Notes: a model not told the origin generated them from the letters alone. A DNA stretch of 40,248 bases from Pantoea sp. AS-PWVM4 (GCF_000468095.1 NZ_ASZC01000030.1:1-40248); one strand, 5' to 3'. Counted from the first letter of the stretch, positions 1 through 8,680 are shown. Numbers and translations: made by a program.

Positions 1-52
1 CCCCCGGGTTTTAAAGCCCTTCCCCCCCCCCGGAACCCCCCCCCCCCCCCAA
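1..52. other. C-homopolymer window end, probable artefact
   Basis: The first ~50 bases are mostly runs of C separated by a few other bases, unlike anything else in the window. They begin right after the stop codon of the leftmost gene. This looks like a low-quality contig end rather than biological sequence, so the extreme 3' end of the neighbouring kinase should be treated with caution. Confidence 0.6.
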
Positions 53-1057
53 CTAACTCATTGTCTGTGTAGGGTACTGCCGGTTCTTCGGTATGGCGCT
101 GGCGGAAACACCGATCTCGCTGATCGCCAGTTCCGGGTATTGCTGCATCCGTTTTACGGCGTCGTCATAACGCGGCATTGAGTTCGCTGCCCCGGCTCGT
201 TCGACACACACCGAGGCGTACGCCGAAGCGAACAGCGCCGCCTGCTCCAGCGGTTCTCCGGCCGCCAGGCGCGCCGCCAGTGCGCCGTTAAAGGAATCCC
301 CCGCGCCAGTGCTGTCCACCGGTTGCGCCGGAAAGACCGGCACCAGCAACATCCGTTCACCGGTTGAGAGCAGCGCGCCCTGGATACCGAGGGTGATGAT
401 CAACTGACGCACCCCTTTGCCGTGCAGGATCTGCGCCGCCACCTGTGCTGAAGCCAGGTCGGTCACTTTGGTGTTGGTCAGTTGGCCGGCTTCCGTGCTG
501 TTCGGCGTGAGCAGGTCAACATGACGCAAAAAGGCATCGCTCACCTTTTGCCACGGGGCCGGGTTCACAATCACATAGGTTCCCGCCTGACGGGCGTTAT
601 CCACCATCCGTTGAATGGCGCTCAGGTTGTTTTCGAGTTGCACCAGCAAAATGTCAGCGGCCGCCACCGTAGGCTGGCAACGGTTCACCTCCGCCGCCGT
701 GACCATCAGGTTGGCGCCGGGATAAACCGAGATCATGTTTTCGGCATCATCACCGGCCACGTAGATCATCGCGTTACCGGTCGGTTTTTCTTTGCAGGTG
801 AACAACGTGATGGCGTCAAAGCCGGTCTTCTCGAGATGGCGACGGGCGAACAGACCGAAGTCGTCATTACCGACCTTGCCGATGTAGTGCACCCTGGCAC
901 CGGCTCGCAGTGCCGCCGTGGCCTGATTCGAGCCTTTACCGCCCGGCCCCATCATGCTGCTGTGTGCAACCAGTGACTCGCCAGGCTGCGGAAACCGCGA
1001 CATCTTGGTGACGATATCGAGGTTGAACGAGCCAAACACGCACACTTTGCCTTTCAT
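53..1057 (-). CDS. PfkB-family (ribokinase-like) sugar kinase
   Basis: This predicted cytoplasmic carbohydrate kinase of 334 residues would phosphorylate the hydroxymethyl end of a pentose or related sugar with ATP. The N-terminus has the ribokinase pattern GSFNLDIV, and a GPGGKGSNQA segment follows (substrate-binding G-G-K-x-N). Near the C-terminus DSTGAGDSFNGAL supplies the anion hole and the catalytic Asp (GAGD). The start at 1057 is preferred over an upstream in-frame codon because a GGGAGG sequence sits just before it. Only two bases separate it from the upstream ROK kinase stop, so it is the last gene of the als-like operon. The C-terminal ~25 residues extend past the usual ribokinase end (about 310) and run up to the poor-quality C-rich sequence. 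The exact sugar is unknown; fructokinase or tagatokinase activity is possible. Confidence 0.85.
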   Translation of the reverse strand: MKGKVCVFGSFNLDIVTKMSRFPQPGESLVAHSSMMGPGGKGSNQATAALRAGARVHYIGKVGNDDFGLFARRHLEKTGFDAITLFTCKEKPTGNAMIYVAGDDAENMISVYPGANLMVTAAEVNRCQPTVAAADILLVQLENNLSAIQRMVDNARQAGTYVIVNPAPWQKVSDAFLRHVDLLTPNSTEAGQLTNTKVTDLASAQVAAQILHGKGVRQLIITLGIQGALLSTGERMLLVPVFPAQPVDSTGAGDSFNGALAARLAAGEPLEQAALFASAYASVCVERAGAANSMPRYDDAVKRMQQYPELAISEIGVSASAIPKNRQYPTQTMS

Positions 1058-1059
1058 GT

Positions 1060-1950
1060 TTACCTCCCAAACTGCCGAGCAGCCGCCAGACAGGCACCAC
1101 GACAACCGGTCTGATCGGTGGCGTGGCTGATTACCATGCGCAATCCACTGCGGGTTACCGGTGGGCGCAAATGCCGCACGATCTGGCTGCGCAGCGACGC
1201 CAGCGGAAAATCATTCATGGCCAGCACGCCGCCACCGAGGATCAGATATTGCGGGTCAATAATGTTCATCTCGCTGGCGATGATTTTTGCCAGGCGGCTG
1301 ACAAACTGCTGCAAATCAGGATGATCGCCGTACAGCGTGAACAGTTGCGACATATCGGTTTGTGCGCAGTGCTGACGCGCCCACTGGCTCAGCCAGTGTC
1401 CTGACGTCAGGGTTTCGGCACAGCCGTGATTCCCGCACGGACAGGGCAGATCGTTATTTGCCAGCGGGATATGACCAATCTCGCCCGCGCCGCCGTGCTC
1501 GCCGTGGTAGAACTGACCGTTCAGCCACAAACTGTTGCCCATGCCGGTGCCCAGATATAAACCCACGGCGTTATCCGGCAGCGTATCAAGTTGCATTAAA
1601 TCCCATAACATCAGATGGTTAACGTCTTTATCCATCGCCACCGGGATACCGGTCATCTCACTGAGATGCGTCGCCACCGGGGTGTCGTCCAGCGTCTGGA
1701 TAAAGGGTAACGACACCACATGCTGACGATCGCGGCTCAGGATGCCCGGCAGGCCGAGCATCACGCCATCAATCGGTTGCTGCGCCAGCACCTCATTAAT
1801 CAACCCCGCCAGTGCACCCAGCGCATCGGCTGACTGTGCCCAGCTGGCGGTCGGCAATTTGCGAAATCCCGCCCACTGATCCTCTCCGCGCAGGGTGAGC
1901 AACCGGGTGCTGGTACCACCAATATCTATACCCAGCCAGGTTCGACTCAT
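1060..1950 (-). CDS. alsK: ROK-family sugar kinase, D-allose kinase-like
   Basis: This 296-residue kinase has the ROK layout: an N-terminal phosphate-binding loop (GIDIGGTSTR), a catalytic-site segment YLGTGMGNSLWLNG with the G-E-(I/L)-G-H motif AGEIGHIPL, and the zinc-binding cysteine cluster CPCGNHGC followed by AET. The segment IIDPQYLILGGGV closely parallels E. coli AlsK. It should use ATP to phosphorylate a hexose such as D-allose at C6, giving the substrate for the neighbouring epimerase. Its ATG overlaps the stop of the epimerase gene by four bases (ATGA), so the two are probably translationally coupled. The allose assignment rests on family likeness and on the neighbouring AlsE; other ROK sugars cannot be excluded. 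Confidence 0.8.
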   Translation of the reverse strand: MSRTWLGIDIGGTSTRLLTLRGEDQWAGFRKLPTASWAQSADALGALAGLINEVLAQQPIDGVMLGLPGILSRDRQHVVSLPFIQTLDDTPVATHLSEMTGIPVAMDKDVNHLMLWDLMQLDTLPDNAVGLYLGTGMGNSLWLNGQFYHGEHGGAGEIGHIPLANNDLPCPCGNHGCAETLTSGHWLSQWARQHCAQTDMSQLFTLYGDHPDLQQFVSRLAKIIASEMNIIDPQYLILGGGVLAMNDFPLASLRSQIVRHLRPPVTRSGLRMVISHATDQTGCRGACLAAARQFGR

Positions 1951-2639
1951 GCTGACTCCCGTAACGCACCTTTTGCCTGCTCGATGTTGTCCATCATCTG
2001 GTCCCAGGCGGTTTCAAGGTTGTCATCGAGGTTAAACAACCCGGAAGTGCCGACAATCAGCACTTCTGCGCCCGCTTCCAGCAATGTACGGTAGGTGCGC
2101 TGATTGCAGGAGCCATCAATCTCAATCAGATAGTTGTAGCCGTGGCGTGCTTTCAGGTCGCGCAGCTCCTCAATCTTCTTCACCATCTCGGTGATAAACG
2201 GCTGGCCCGCATAACCAGGATCAACGGTCATCACGGTGATCTTATCCAGCAGATGGATGTAGTGATGGATGTATGACACCGGCGTTGCCGGGTTCAGCAC
2301 CACACCTACTTTCTTGCCGAGTGAGCGGATCTGGTTAATCACGCGGAACGCATCACGGTTGATGGTTTCCGCATGCGGGCAGATGTAATCCGCGCCTGCT
2401 TTGGCAATCACCTCGATAAAGTCGGTCGGTTCCTCCACCATCAGATGTACATCGAGCGCCACTTTGGTGTGCGGGCGGATCTGCTCGATAAAGAACGGCG
2501 ACAGGGTGATGTTTTTGACGTAGTGACCGTCCATGATGTCGATGTGCAGGAAATCAGCTCGGGTGTCGAGCACGGCCAACTGCTGTTTAATTTCCATCAG
2601 GTTCATGCACATCAAAGAGGGAGAAATTTGGGTACGCAT
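1947..2639 (-). CDS. alsE: D-allulose-6-phosphate 3-epimerase
   Basis: This 230-residue TIM-barrel ketose-phosphate epimerase belongs to the ribulose-phosphate 3-epimerase family. It matches E. coli AlsE along its length: ISPSLMCM at the start, HIDIMDGH (metal-binding His and catalytic Asp), LDVHLMV, KITVMTVDPGYAGQPF, EIDGSCN and GTSGLF (phosphate binding). In E. coli AlsE interconverts D-allulose 6-phosphate and D-fructose 6-phosphate, feeding glycolysis. Here it sits between the permease gene (one-base TGATG overlap upstream) and the ROK kinase (four-base overlap downstream), the same epimerase-kinase adjacency as in E. coli als. The family call is secure. The substrate in this operon could differ, because a second kinase of the PfkB type is also present. 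Confidence 0.92.
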   Translation of the reverse strand: MRTQISPSLMCMNLMEIKQQLAVLDTRADFLHIDIMDGHYVKNITLSPFFIEQIRPHTKVALDVHLMVEEPTDFIEVIAKAGADYICPHAETINRDAFRVINQIRSLGKKVGVVLNPATPVSYIHHYIHLLDKITVMTVDPGYAGQPFITEMVKKIEELRDLKARHGYNYLIEIDGSCNQRTYRTLLEAGAEVLIVGTSGLFNLDDNLETAWDQMMDNIEQAKGALRESA

Positions 2640-3688
2640 CAGACTTCCTTTTTTTTAGTCAGGCCGGCCTGGCGTGCAAGTAAAGTACTGCGACGCACCG
2701 CACGGGAATGAGTGAATTTGGTTTTAAAGAACTTCAGGCCCAGTACCACAATCAGTACCGCACCCCACATCGCCAGGCTGAAGTGCTGGCTGATGTTTAA
2801 CAGGTTGAAGCCGGTGGAGAGGATTTGTAGCGCAATCAGCGACAGCACCACGCCAGTGACGCGACCAAAACCGCCGTTGGGATCCGTACCACCGAGAATG
2901 ATCGCCAACACGGTGATCAGCAGATAAGAGTCGCCATAGCCCATACGCGCCGAGTTAAACCGTGCCATCATCACCAGCCCCGCCAGCACGCACAGCAGGC
3001 TGGAGATGACGTAGACCAGAATCAGCAGACGATGGGTATTCACGCCACTGAACCAGGTGGCATTGATGTTGCTGCCGCCCATGTAGATACATTTACCGGC
3101 ACGGGTTTTGCCAAGGAACAGCGCCATCAGTCCTGCGGTGGCGAAGAACAGCCACAGCGGCAACGGAATGGTCAGGAAGGTGTCTGCACCGAGCGCACGC
3201 ACCACATCCGGCATTCCACTGACGGCTGCACCGCGTGTCAGCCAGATACCAATGCCGTTGACCGTCATCATGGTGGCCAGCGTCACCAGAATCGGGTGCG
3301 CCCCAACCCGGCTGACCATCAGCCCGGTGATCACCCCAATCAGCGTGGCGATCAATGCCGCCCCCACCAGCGCCATCAGTAGCCACAACAGTTGCAGCCC
3401 GGTGCCCGCCCCGGCAGGCATAAAGTTCAACAACACCCAGGCAATAAACAGCGCCGTCAGGTTAGCGGTGGCGATGATGCACAGGTTAAGACCGCCGCTG
3501 AGAATGGCGATAAACATCGCCAGCGTCAGCAGGCCCAGTTCCGGCAACTGGAAAGCCATGCTCATAAAAGTAGAGTCGGTCAGGAAGCGGCCCGGCAGCA
3601 TAATGCTGAACACCGCAACGCCGAGCGCAATCAGCAACAGCAATCCGGGATGCGCTTTTTCACTGGTCAGAAAATTCAGATGTTTCAT
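2639..3688 (-). CDS. Sugar ABC transporter permease (second subunit)
   Basis: This inner-membrane permease of 349 residues belongs to the RbsC/AlsC/BPD_transp_2 family, with about eight to ten hydrophobic segments. It carries the typical conserved stretches LSGGLNLCIIA near the N-terminus and ITVLAIILGGTDPNGGFGRV towards the C-terminus. An ATG at 3688 is better spaced from the GGGGAG ribosome site than the GTG one codon upstream. It starts ten to fifteen bases after the preceding permease gene and overlaps alsE by one base. E. coli als has a single permease gene, AlsC; here two different permeases imply a heterodimeric channel, as in Lsr-type (LsrC/LsrD) transporters. The imported sugar cannot be read from the sequence. 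Confidence 0.88.
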   Translation of the reverse strand: MKHLNFLTSEKAHPGLLLLIALGVAVFSIMLPGRFLTDSTFMSMAFQLPELGLLTLAMFIAILSGGLNLCIIATANLTALFIAWVLLNFMPAGAGTGLQLLWLLMALVGAALIATLIGVITGLMVSRVGAHPILVTLATMMTVNGIGIWLTRGAAVSGMPDVVRALGADTFLTIPLPLWLFFATAGLMALFLGKTRAGKCIYMGGSNINATWFSGVNTHRLLILVYVISSLLCVLAGLVMMARFNSARMGYGDSYLLITVLAIILGGTDPNGGFGRVTGVVLSLIALQILSTGFNLLNISQHFSLAMWGAVLIVVLGLKFFKTKFTHSRAVRRSTLLARQAGLTKKKEV

Positions 3689-3702
3689 CACACTCTCCCC
3701 GA

Positions 3703-4692
3703 TCAGACGAAGCTGACGTCGGTTTCTTTGCGCTTTTTGTAATGGGTGACGGTGATGGCAACCATAATCACCACGCCGATCACAATGTTCATGAAGTAGC
3801 TGGAGACACCGACCAGGTTGAGGCCGTTTTTCAGGATGGCGATCAGGAAGACCCCCATCAGTGTCCCGGTGACGGTGCCTTTGCCGCCCATCAGGCTGGC
3901 ACCCCCCAGCACCGTGGCCGCCAGTACATCCAGCTCGCCGCCAACCAACGCATTGGGCACCACTTCACCGACACGGTAGACCTGTACCAGGCCACCCACC
4001 GCCGCCAGCGCGCCCAGCCAACCGTAGGCAAGGATATGGATCAGTCCGACGCGAATGCCGATACGGCGAGCCGACTCCTGATCGCCACCAGTGGCGTACA
4101 ACTGACGGCCCAGATGGGTTTTGTTCAGCAGCAGCCAGGTGATGGCGGCAATCACCAGCATGATGGTCAGGGGCAGGCCAATCTGGTAGGTCTGGCCGTG
4201 GACGCTAAACGGCAGGATGTTATGCAGCGTCACCCACCACTCCGGCAGGTTGTAGAGGCTGCGTCCCTCGGTAATCCACATCAACATGCCAAACAGCAGC
4301 GACTGCATGCTGATGGTGATGATGATCGAGACAATGCGCAGCCAGTAGATCAGCACCGCATTGATCACCCCAAACAACGTGCCGCAGGCAATCGCCAGCA
4401 GGATGCTGAGCGGGGCGTTGTCGAAACCGAACTGCACAAACAACGAGGCGATGACGTACTGCACCACCGAAGCCACCGCCGCAAAGGAGATGTCGATCCC
4501 GCCAGTGACCAGCACCACAAACAGGCCGAGGGCGAAGATGCCGGTGACAGCATAGGTTTCCGTCAGGTCGAGCAGGTTCTGCAACGTCAGGAACTGATCG
4601 CTGGCGAGGGAGAACACTACGAAGAAGAACACCAGCACCCAGGCCAGCCAGCCCTGACTCGACTGGGGTTTGAAGAACGATAAATCAGGCAT
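3703..4692 (-). CDS. Sugar ABC transporter permease (first subunit)
   Basis: This 329-residue multi-spanning permease is of the same family as its downstream neighbour but clearly diverged from it. Family landmarks are VVLVTGGIDISFAAVASV, where the G-G-x-D-x-S element is typical of RbsC-type permeases, and AATVLGGASLMGGKGTVTGTLMG, the conserved C-terminal loop that contacts the ATPase. Its ATG overlaps the end of the ATPase gene by eight bases, which supports co-translation. With the other permease it would form the membrane channel for a pentose or hexose uptake system fed by the periplasmic binding protein encoded upstream in the operon. Confidence 0.88.
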   Translation of the reverse strand: MPDLSFFKPQSSQGWLAWVLVFFFVVFSLASDQFLTLQNLLDLTETYAVTGIFALGLFVVLVTGGIDISFAAVASVVQYVIASLFVQFGFDNAPLSILLAIACGTLFGVINAVLIYWLRIVSIIITISMQSLLFGMLMWITEGRSLYNLPEWWVTLHNILPFSVHGQTYQIGLPLTIMLVIAAITWLLLNKTHLGRQLYATGGDQESARRIGIRVGLIHILAYGWLGALAAVGGLVQVYRVGEVVPNALVGGELDVLAATVLGGASLMGGKGTVTGTLMGVFLIAILKNGLNLVGVSSYFMNIVIGVVIMVAITVTHYKKRKETDVSFV

Positions 4693-6193
4693 TGATCACC
4701 TCCGCCAGTTGCTGCTGCGCCACCTGTTGCGGCTGGTACTCGGCATGCACGGTGCCGTCACGGAAATGCAGAATGCGGTCGCAGTTGTAATAAACCTCCG
4801 GCACTTCATCGGAAATCAGGATGATCGCCAGCCCCTCTTTCGCCAGTTGATGGATAAGGGTGTAAATGCTCGCCTTGGCGCCGACATCGACGCCGACGGT
4901 CGGCGAATCGAGGATCAGTATTTTGGGCTGGGTCAGCACCCATTTCGCCAGCACGATCTTTTGCTGGTTCCCCCCCGAGAGCGTGGAGATGGCGTGTTCC
5001 GGGTCGGCCACGCGAACGCCCAACTGCTGAATCCAGTCGTGGATCAGTTTGTTTTTGCGGTATTCATCGATGATGTGGAAGCGGTTGCGCAGTTGGTCGA
5101 GAATCGACAGCACCATGTTATCGGCGACCGACTGTTGCTGAACCAGGCCGAGCGTCAGACGGTCTTCTGAGACGTAGCCAATGCCAGATTTGATAGCATC
5201 TTCATGGTTGCGAAAACGCACCGGCTTGCTGTCGAGCCAGATCTTGCCGCTGTCCGGTTTGGTCATGCCAAACAGCGACAACGCCAGTTCGGTACGCCCG
5301 GAACCCAGCAGGCCACACAGCCCCAGCACTTCGCCTTCATGCAGCGAAAAACTGACATCATGGTATTGGTCTTTGCGACTGAGGTTTTCCACCTCCAGCA
5401 GCTTGCGATGTGGATTCAGGGTTGGGGTTTTCAGGTGATAATCGAGTGTCAGCCCGGTCATCAGTTCAGTCAGGCGATGGCCGTCCATTTCGCTGGCAGG
5501 CCAGGTACCCATTTTGCGGCCATCACGGATCACGGTGACGCGATCGGAGATCTCCAGCACTTCATCCAGACGGTGGCTGACAAACACCACGCAGATATTT
5601 TTCTCTTTCAGGTAACGCACGGTACGCAGCAGCTGATTCACCTCGGTGCGGGTCAGCGACGCGGTTGGCTCATCCATGATCACCAGACGGGCGTCCGCCA
5701 CCAGCGCACGACAAATCGCCACCTGCTGACGTTGTGCAATCGACAGTTCAGCCACTTTGGCATCGAGATTCAGGTCAAACTTCAGTTCGGTGATGATTTT
5801 CTCAGCGCTGGCACGCAGTTTTTTCTTGCTGTACCAGCCAAGCAGGTTACCGAGGTTGTGCTCAAACGCGATGTTCTCGGCGACGCTGAGATTGGGAAAC
5901 AGCGACAGATCCTGATAAATCACCTGCACACCAAAATCGCGCGCCTGTTTTGGCGTCAGGCGCGGAAAGCGTTCGCCACGGTCACCGAGGATGATTTTGC
6001 TACCTGCATCCGGGGCATGCACCCCGGAGATCACTTTAATCAGGGTGCTCTTACCACAGCCGTTAGTACCAGCAAGGCAATGCACTTCCCCAGCCATTAA
6101 CGACAGTGAGATATCACTTAATGCCCGGTTGCCGCCGAAGGTTTTCGACAGGCTCTCGAGGGCAATCAGCGTCTGTGGTTCGATCAGTTGCAT
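4685..6193 (-). CDS. Sugar ABC transporter ATPase (double-domain)
   Basis: This 502-residue ATPase has two fused nucleotide-binding domains, as in RbsA, AlsA and LsrA. The first domain has a full Walker A (GTNGCGKST, residues 42-50), a signature helix reading LSIAQRQQV and a Walker B LVIMDEPTASLT. The second domain has a degenerate Walker A (GLLGSGRTE), a canonical signature LSGGNQQK and ILILDSPTVGVD in the Walker B position. This asymmetry is usual in the family. Translation is placed at the ATG at 6193, one base after the stop of the binding-protein gene; the in-frame region further upstream lies inside that gene and is not family-like. It powers import through the two permeases downstream. 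Confidence 0.92.
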   Translation of the reverse strand: MQLIEPQTLIALESLSKTFGGNRALSDISLSLMAGEVHCLAGTNGCGKSTLIKVISGVHAPDAGSKIILGDRGERFPRLTPKQARDFGVQVIYQDLSLFPNLSVAENIAFEHNLGNLLGWYSKKKLRASAEKIITELKFDLNLDAKVAELSIAQRQQVAICRALVADARLVIMDEPTASLTRTEVNQLLRTVRYLKEKNICVVFVSHRLDEVLEISDRVTVIRDGRKMGTWPASEMDGHRLTELMTGLTLDYHLKTPTLNPHRKLLEVENLSRKDQYHDVSFSLHEGEVLGLCGLLGSGRTELALSLFGMTKPDSGKIWLDSKPVRFRNHEDAIKSGIGYVSEDRLTLGLVQQQSVADNMVLSILDQLRNRFHIIDEYRKNKLIHDWIQQLGVRVADPEHAISTLSGGNQQKIVLAKWVLTQPKILILDSPTVGVDVGAKASIYTLIHQLAKEGLAIILISDEVPEVYYNCDRILHFRDGTVHAEYQPQQVAQQQLAEVINA

Positions 6194-6194
6194 A

Positions 6195-7178
6195 TTACAG
6201 CCCCAGTTTGACCAGTTTTGGCAGGTTGGTTTTGTCCAGACTTTCGGTGTTGTTGCCGAGGATGGTGTGGGTCTGCTCATCGACCTTCACCTTGCCCAGA
6301 CCTTCGATGGTCATGCCGTCGGTAATCGGTTGGTTTTTCTGCATCATGCCCGCAAGACGCACGAAGACTTCACCTGCCGTCATCGGGTTCCAGATGTAGC
6401 CACCTTTAATGGCACCACGGTTAACCAGCATCTGACCCTGCCCTGGGCTAAAGGCCCCGATCACGCAGACCTGGTCAATTTTGTTACGCGCCATCACCGC
6501 GCGACCGGCACCGATTGGCCCTTGCGAACCAAAGGCGATGATGCCTTTCAGATCCGGGTATTTAGACATCACTTCGTTGGTGGTACGGATGGAGTCATCC
6601 AGTGATTCGCCAACGCCAAACTTGTCGCCAACCATCTGCATTTTCGGGAAATGGGCTTTTTGATACGCCACGGCGGAATCCACCCAGGCGTTGTGCAGCG
6701 GCACCGTCAGGCCGCCCATGTAGGCGACATATTTGCCCTCGCCGTGCATGCATTCGGCCAGCGCCTTCATATGGTTTTCGCCGTGGGTTTTGGCATCGAC
6801 CAACTCAAAGTCCCAGTTGGCGTACTTCTGATCCGGCGATTCATGCACCAGCACGCGGATACCAGCATCACGGGCGCGTTTCAGCACCGGCTCCAGCACT
6901 TTCGGGTCATTCGGTACCACGCCGATGATGTCAACTTTCTGCGCAATCAGATCTTCAATCGCCCTGACCTGCAACGCCGGGTCAGCCGAGGTAGGGCCAA
7001 CCATCCAGGCATCGATCCCCTCCCTGGCCGCTTCGCTCTTGATGCCCGCTTCCATCGCGTTAAACCACGGGATGCCGCCCACTTTGACCACGATCCCCAT
7101 ACGCAGTTTGTCAGCAGCATGGGCGGTGGTGGCAGCAAACAACGCCAGCAGGGAACAGGCGATAAATGTTTTTTTCAT
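6195..7178 (-). CDS. Periplasmic sugar-binding protein of ABC transporter
   Basis: This 327-residue secreted protein has a clear Sec signal peptide (MKK followed by a hydrophobic stretch, with likely cleavage after AHA at residue 21). The mature part has the type I periplasmic-binding fold: GIVVKVGGIPWFNAMEAGI at the start, ADPALQVRAIEDLIAQKVDIIGVVPND, and a late GGYIWNP hinge/ligand segment. It resembles the RhaS/LsrB/AlsB branch, so annotation pipelines may call it an autoinducer-2 binding protein. The operon context (epimerase plus sugar kinases, no lsrF/lsrG) argues for a sugar ligand. It starts four bases after the DeoR stop with only a weak ribosome site, so it may be coupled to the regulator gene. 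Confidence 0.9.
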   Translation of the reverse strand: MKKTFIACSLLALFAATTAHAADKLRMGIVVKVGGIPWFNAMEAGIKSEAAREGIDAWMVGPTSADPALQVRAIEDLIAQKVDIIGVVPNDPKVLEPVLKRARDAGIRVLVHESPDQKYANWDFELVDAKTHGENHMKALAECMHGEGKYVAYMGGLTVPLHNAWVDSAVAYQKAHFPKMQMVGDKFGVGESLDDSIRTTNEVMSKYPDLKGIIAFGSQGPIGAGRAVMARNKIDQVCVIGAFSPGQGQMLVNRGAIKGGYIWNPMTAGEVFVRLAGMMQKNQPITDGMTIEGLGKVKVDEQTHTILGNNTESLDKTNLPKLVKLGL

Positions 7179-7182
7179 AGGG

Positions 7183-8022
7183 TTAAATATCCTGAGAGTT
7201 CATTAATTGCATGGTATTCTGGCGTTGTGAACAATCGATAATATTGACGCCGTTCCAGGCCAGTTCCTGTTGTAATTCTTTATCTTTCATACTGTCGGTA
7301 ATTAAAAAATCCACTTCACGGTAATGGCAGATTCTGGCAAAAGATGGCCGAAGGAATTTCCCCGCATCAATAAGCAGATATTTTCTTTCTGATGCCATCA
7401 GCATTTGTTGTTTTAGATGTGCGTTATTTTCGTTCGCCGCACGTAAATATCCGTCATTGCCCAGGCTGCTACAGGAGAAAAATATTTTGTTGATTAAATA
7501 ATCTTTCAGCGGCTGCTCGGCAACGATGCCATTAAAATCTTCATTGTGATCGGAATACTCTCCTCCCAGGCAGATGGTGCGGATATGGCCTTTGGCGGCC
7601 AGTGTCTGCACGATACGTAGCGAGTTAGTCAGCACCGTCAGTTCGATGTCTGGCAATTGCCGGGCCAAAAACCAACAGGTGGTACTGCTATCCAGCAATA
7701 TACAGTCGCCCGGCGTGATAAAATCGAGCGCTCTTTTTGCGATTAATGTTTTTGCCTGGGTGTTTTCATTCATGCGCAGGCGAAATGTAGATTCATACTC
7801 GTTCGGTTTATTATTTTTTCCTGCCAGATTCCCCTGGTGTTTCTGCGCCATCACCGCACCGCCGTGACTGCGTTGTAATAATCCTTTTTTTTCTAACTGA
7901 GATAAATCCCTGCGAATGGTTTCCTGAGAAACACGACAAAGTTTAACCAGCTCAACCACCAATACCCGACCATGTAAATTTAATTCCTCCATGATCTGAC
8001 GGTGACGTTCAATCGGTAACAT
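7183..8022 (-). CDS. DeoR-family transcriptional regulator of the sugar operon
   Basis: This 279-residue repressor-type regulator has an N-terminal DeoR helix-turn-helix (LVVELVKLCRVSQETIRRDL, around residues 19-38, followed by LEKKGLLQRSHGGAV). The C-terminal effector domain of the sugar-phosphate isomerase-like fold includes ILLDSSTTCWFLA, CLGGEY and FFSCSSLGNDGYL. The ATG at 8022 is chosen because GGAGGT lies six bases upstream; a longer in-frame reading exists but lacks a ribosome site. It is the first gene of the operon it presumably controls, so autoregulation is likely. E. coli als uses RpiR/AlsR instead, so the control differs. The inducer is probably a phosphorylated sugar made by the kinases. 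Confidence 0.9.
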   Translation of the reverse strand: MLPIERHRQIMEELNLHGRVLVVELVKLCRVSQETIRRDLSQLEKKGLLQRSHGGAVMAQKHQGNLAGKNNKPNEYESTFRLRMNENTQAKTLIAKRALDFITPGDCILLDSSTTCWFLARQLPDIELTVLTNSLRIVQTLAAKGHIRTICLGGEYSDHNEDFNGIVAEQPLKDYLINKIFFSCSSLGNDGYLRAANENNAHLKQQMLMASERKYLLIDAGKFLRPSFARICHYREVDFLITDSMKDKELQQELAWNGVNIIDCSQRQNTMQLMNSQDI

Positions 8023-8256
8023 GGTGACCTCCGATGCCATTAAGTTAGTGGATTCGACCAGTGCAAAATGTGCACCAGGCAAAAGTGTCAGGCAGCGAAT
8101 TTACCGCCGCCAAAAAAGTGACTTTCATTAAATAAAAAATGAAAAAATGATTTATATACATTTAATAACGCGACCTTCATCACAGATAACGGCTGTTTTA
8201 ATAAAAACGCAGAACAAATCACAACGGTGCGAAATAATTTTAAAATGAAACTATCA

Positions 8257-8295
8257 TGACCGAGTTTGACCGTTTGTGTGTGAATGACCGTTTTG
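8257..8295. promoter_or_regulatory. Triple TGACCG direct repeat upstream of DeoR operon
   Basis: Three copies of TGACCG followed by AGTT or GTTT start at 8257, 8267 and 8285. The first two are one helical turn (10 bp) apart and the third is 18 bp further. They lie about 240-270 bp upstream of the DeoR start in an AT-rich leader. DeoR-family proteins often bind repeated short motifs, so this is a candidate operator; no footprint-type proof can be read from the sequence. The rest of 8023-8569 is AT-rich with no gene that I can support. Confidence 0.4.
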
Positions 8296-8569
8296 CGAAC
8301 AAAAGCATACTTTGGAAATAAATAAATCCGACAAGATGATTTGCGTTAAGTGCGGGAAAAGAATGGAATGATGAGAATGATTACTGATCAATCTTTAGAC
8401 AATGCGCCGGCTATTAAAAAATTAGCGACAGCCCAATCATAACGTCATAAGAACCTGCTGCCCTTCATGGCGCGAAATCATAGCCCAGGCTATTATCAAA
8501 GTAATGGATTCCTCCAACTGACTGCACAAGGCGATGCCCCAAACTCAGAACAGCAGCAGAAAGGAAAAT

Positions 8570-8632
8570 ATGCTGGTCGCCCTGAAGGCAGTTCGCACCA
8601 TTATCTGTGTCGTTATCTTCCTGATGAGATGA
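8570..8632 (+). CDS. Possible 20-residue hydrophobic peptide
   Basis: A 20-codon reading frame starts with ATG at 8570 behind AAGGAAA. It encodes a peptide with a basic middle (K6, R9) and a hydrophobic C-terminal half rich in Ile, Val, Leu and Phe, ending MR. A hairpin with an eight-T run follows 15 bases after the stop. The arrangement resembles either a regulatory leader peptide with attenuator or a small membrane peptide of the type I toxin class. I cannot match it to a named family. The downstream 148-residue gene could be controlled by the hairpin if this is a leader. Translation is unproven. Confidence 0.3.
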   Translation: MLVALKAVRTIICVVIFLMR

Positions 8633-8643
8633 TGCGCTAACTA

Positions 8644-8680
8644 AAACCTCGCCGATTAACGTCGGGGCTTCGTTTTTTTT
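8644..8680 (+). terminator. Hairpin plus T-run, terminator or attenuator
   Basis: CCTCG (8647-8651) can pair with CGGGG (8663-8667) and weakly with flanking A and T bases, followed five bases later by eight T residues (8673-8680). The stem is short and includes a G-T pair, so it is only moderately convincing. It lies between the tiny hydrophobic peptide and the 148-residue gene. Confidence 0.45.

Noticed and set aside
3742..4683. Long plus-strand frame opposite a permease
   Set aside because: Rich in His, Gln and Asp with no family pattern; it is the antisense of a well-supported permease gene.
5204..6100. 298-residue plus-strand frame opposite the ABC ATPase
   Set aside because: Antisense of a gene with clear Walker and signature motifs; no ribosome site or family likeness.
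6195..7178. Autoinducer-2 (Lsr) uptake operon
   Set aside because: The binding protein and paired permeases resemble Lsr, but lsrK, lsrF and lsrG are absent and an AlsE epimerase and sugar kinases are present.
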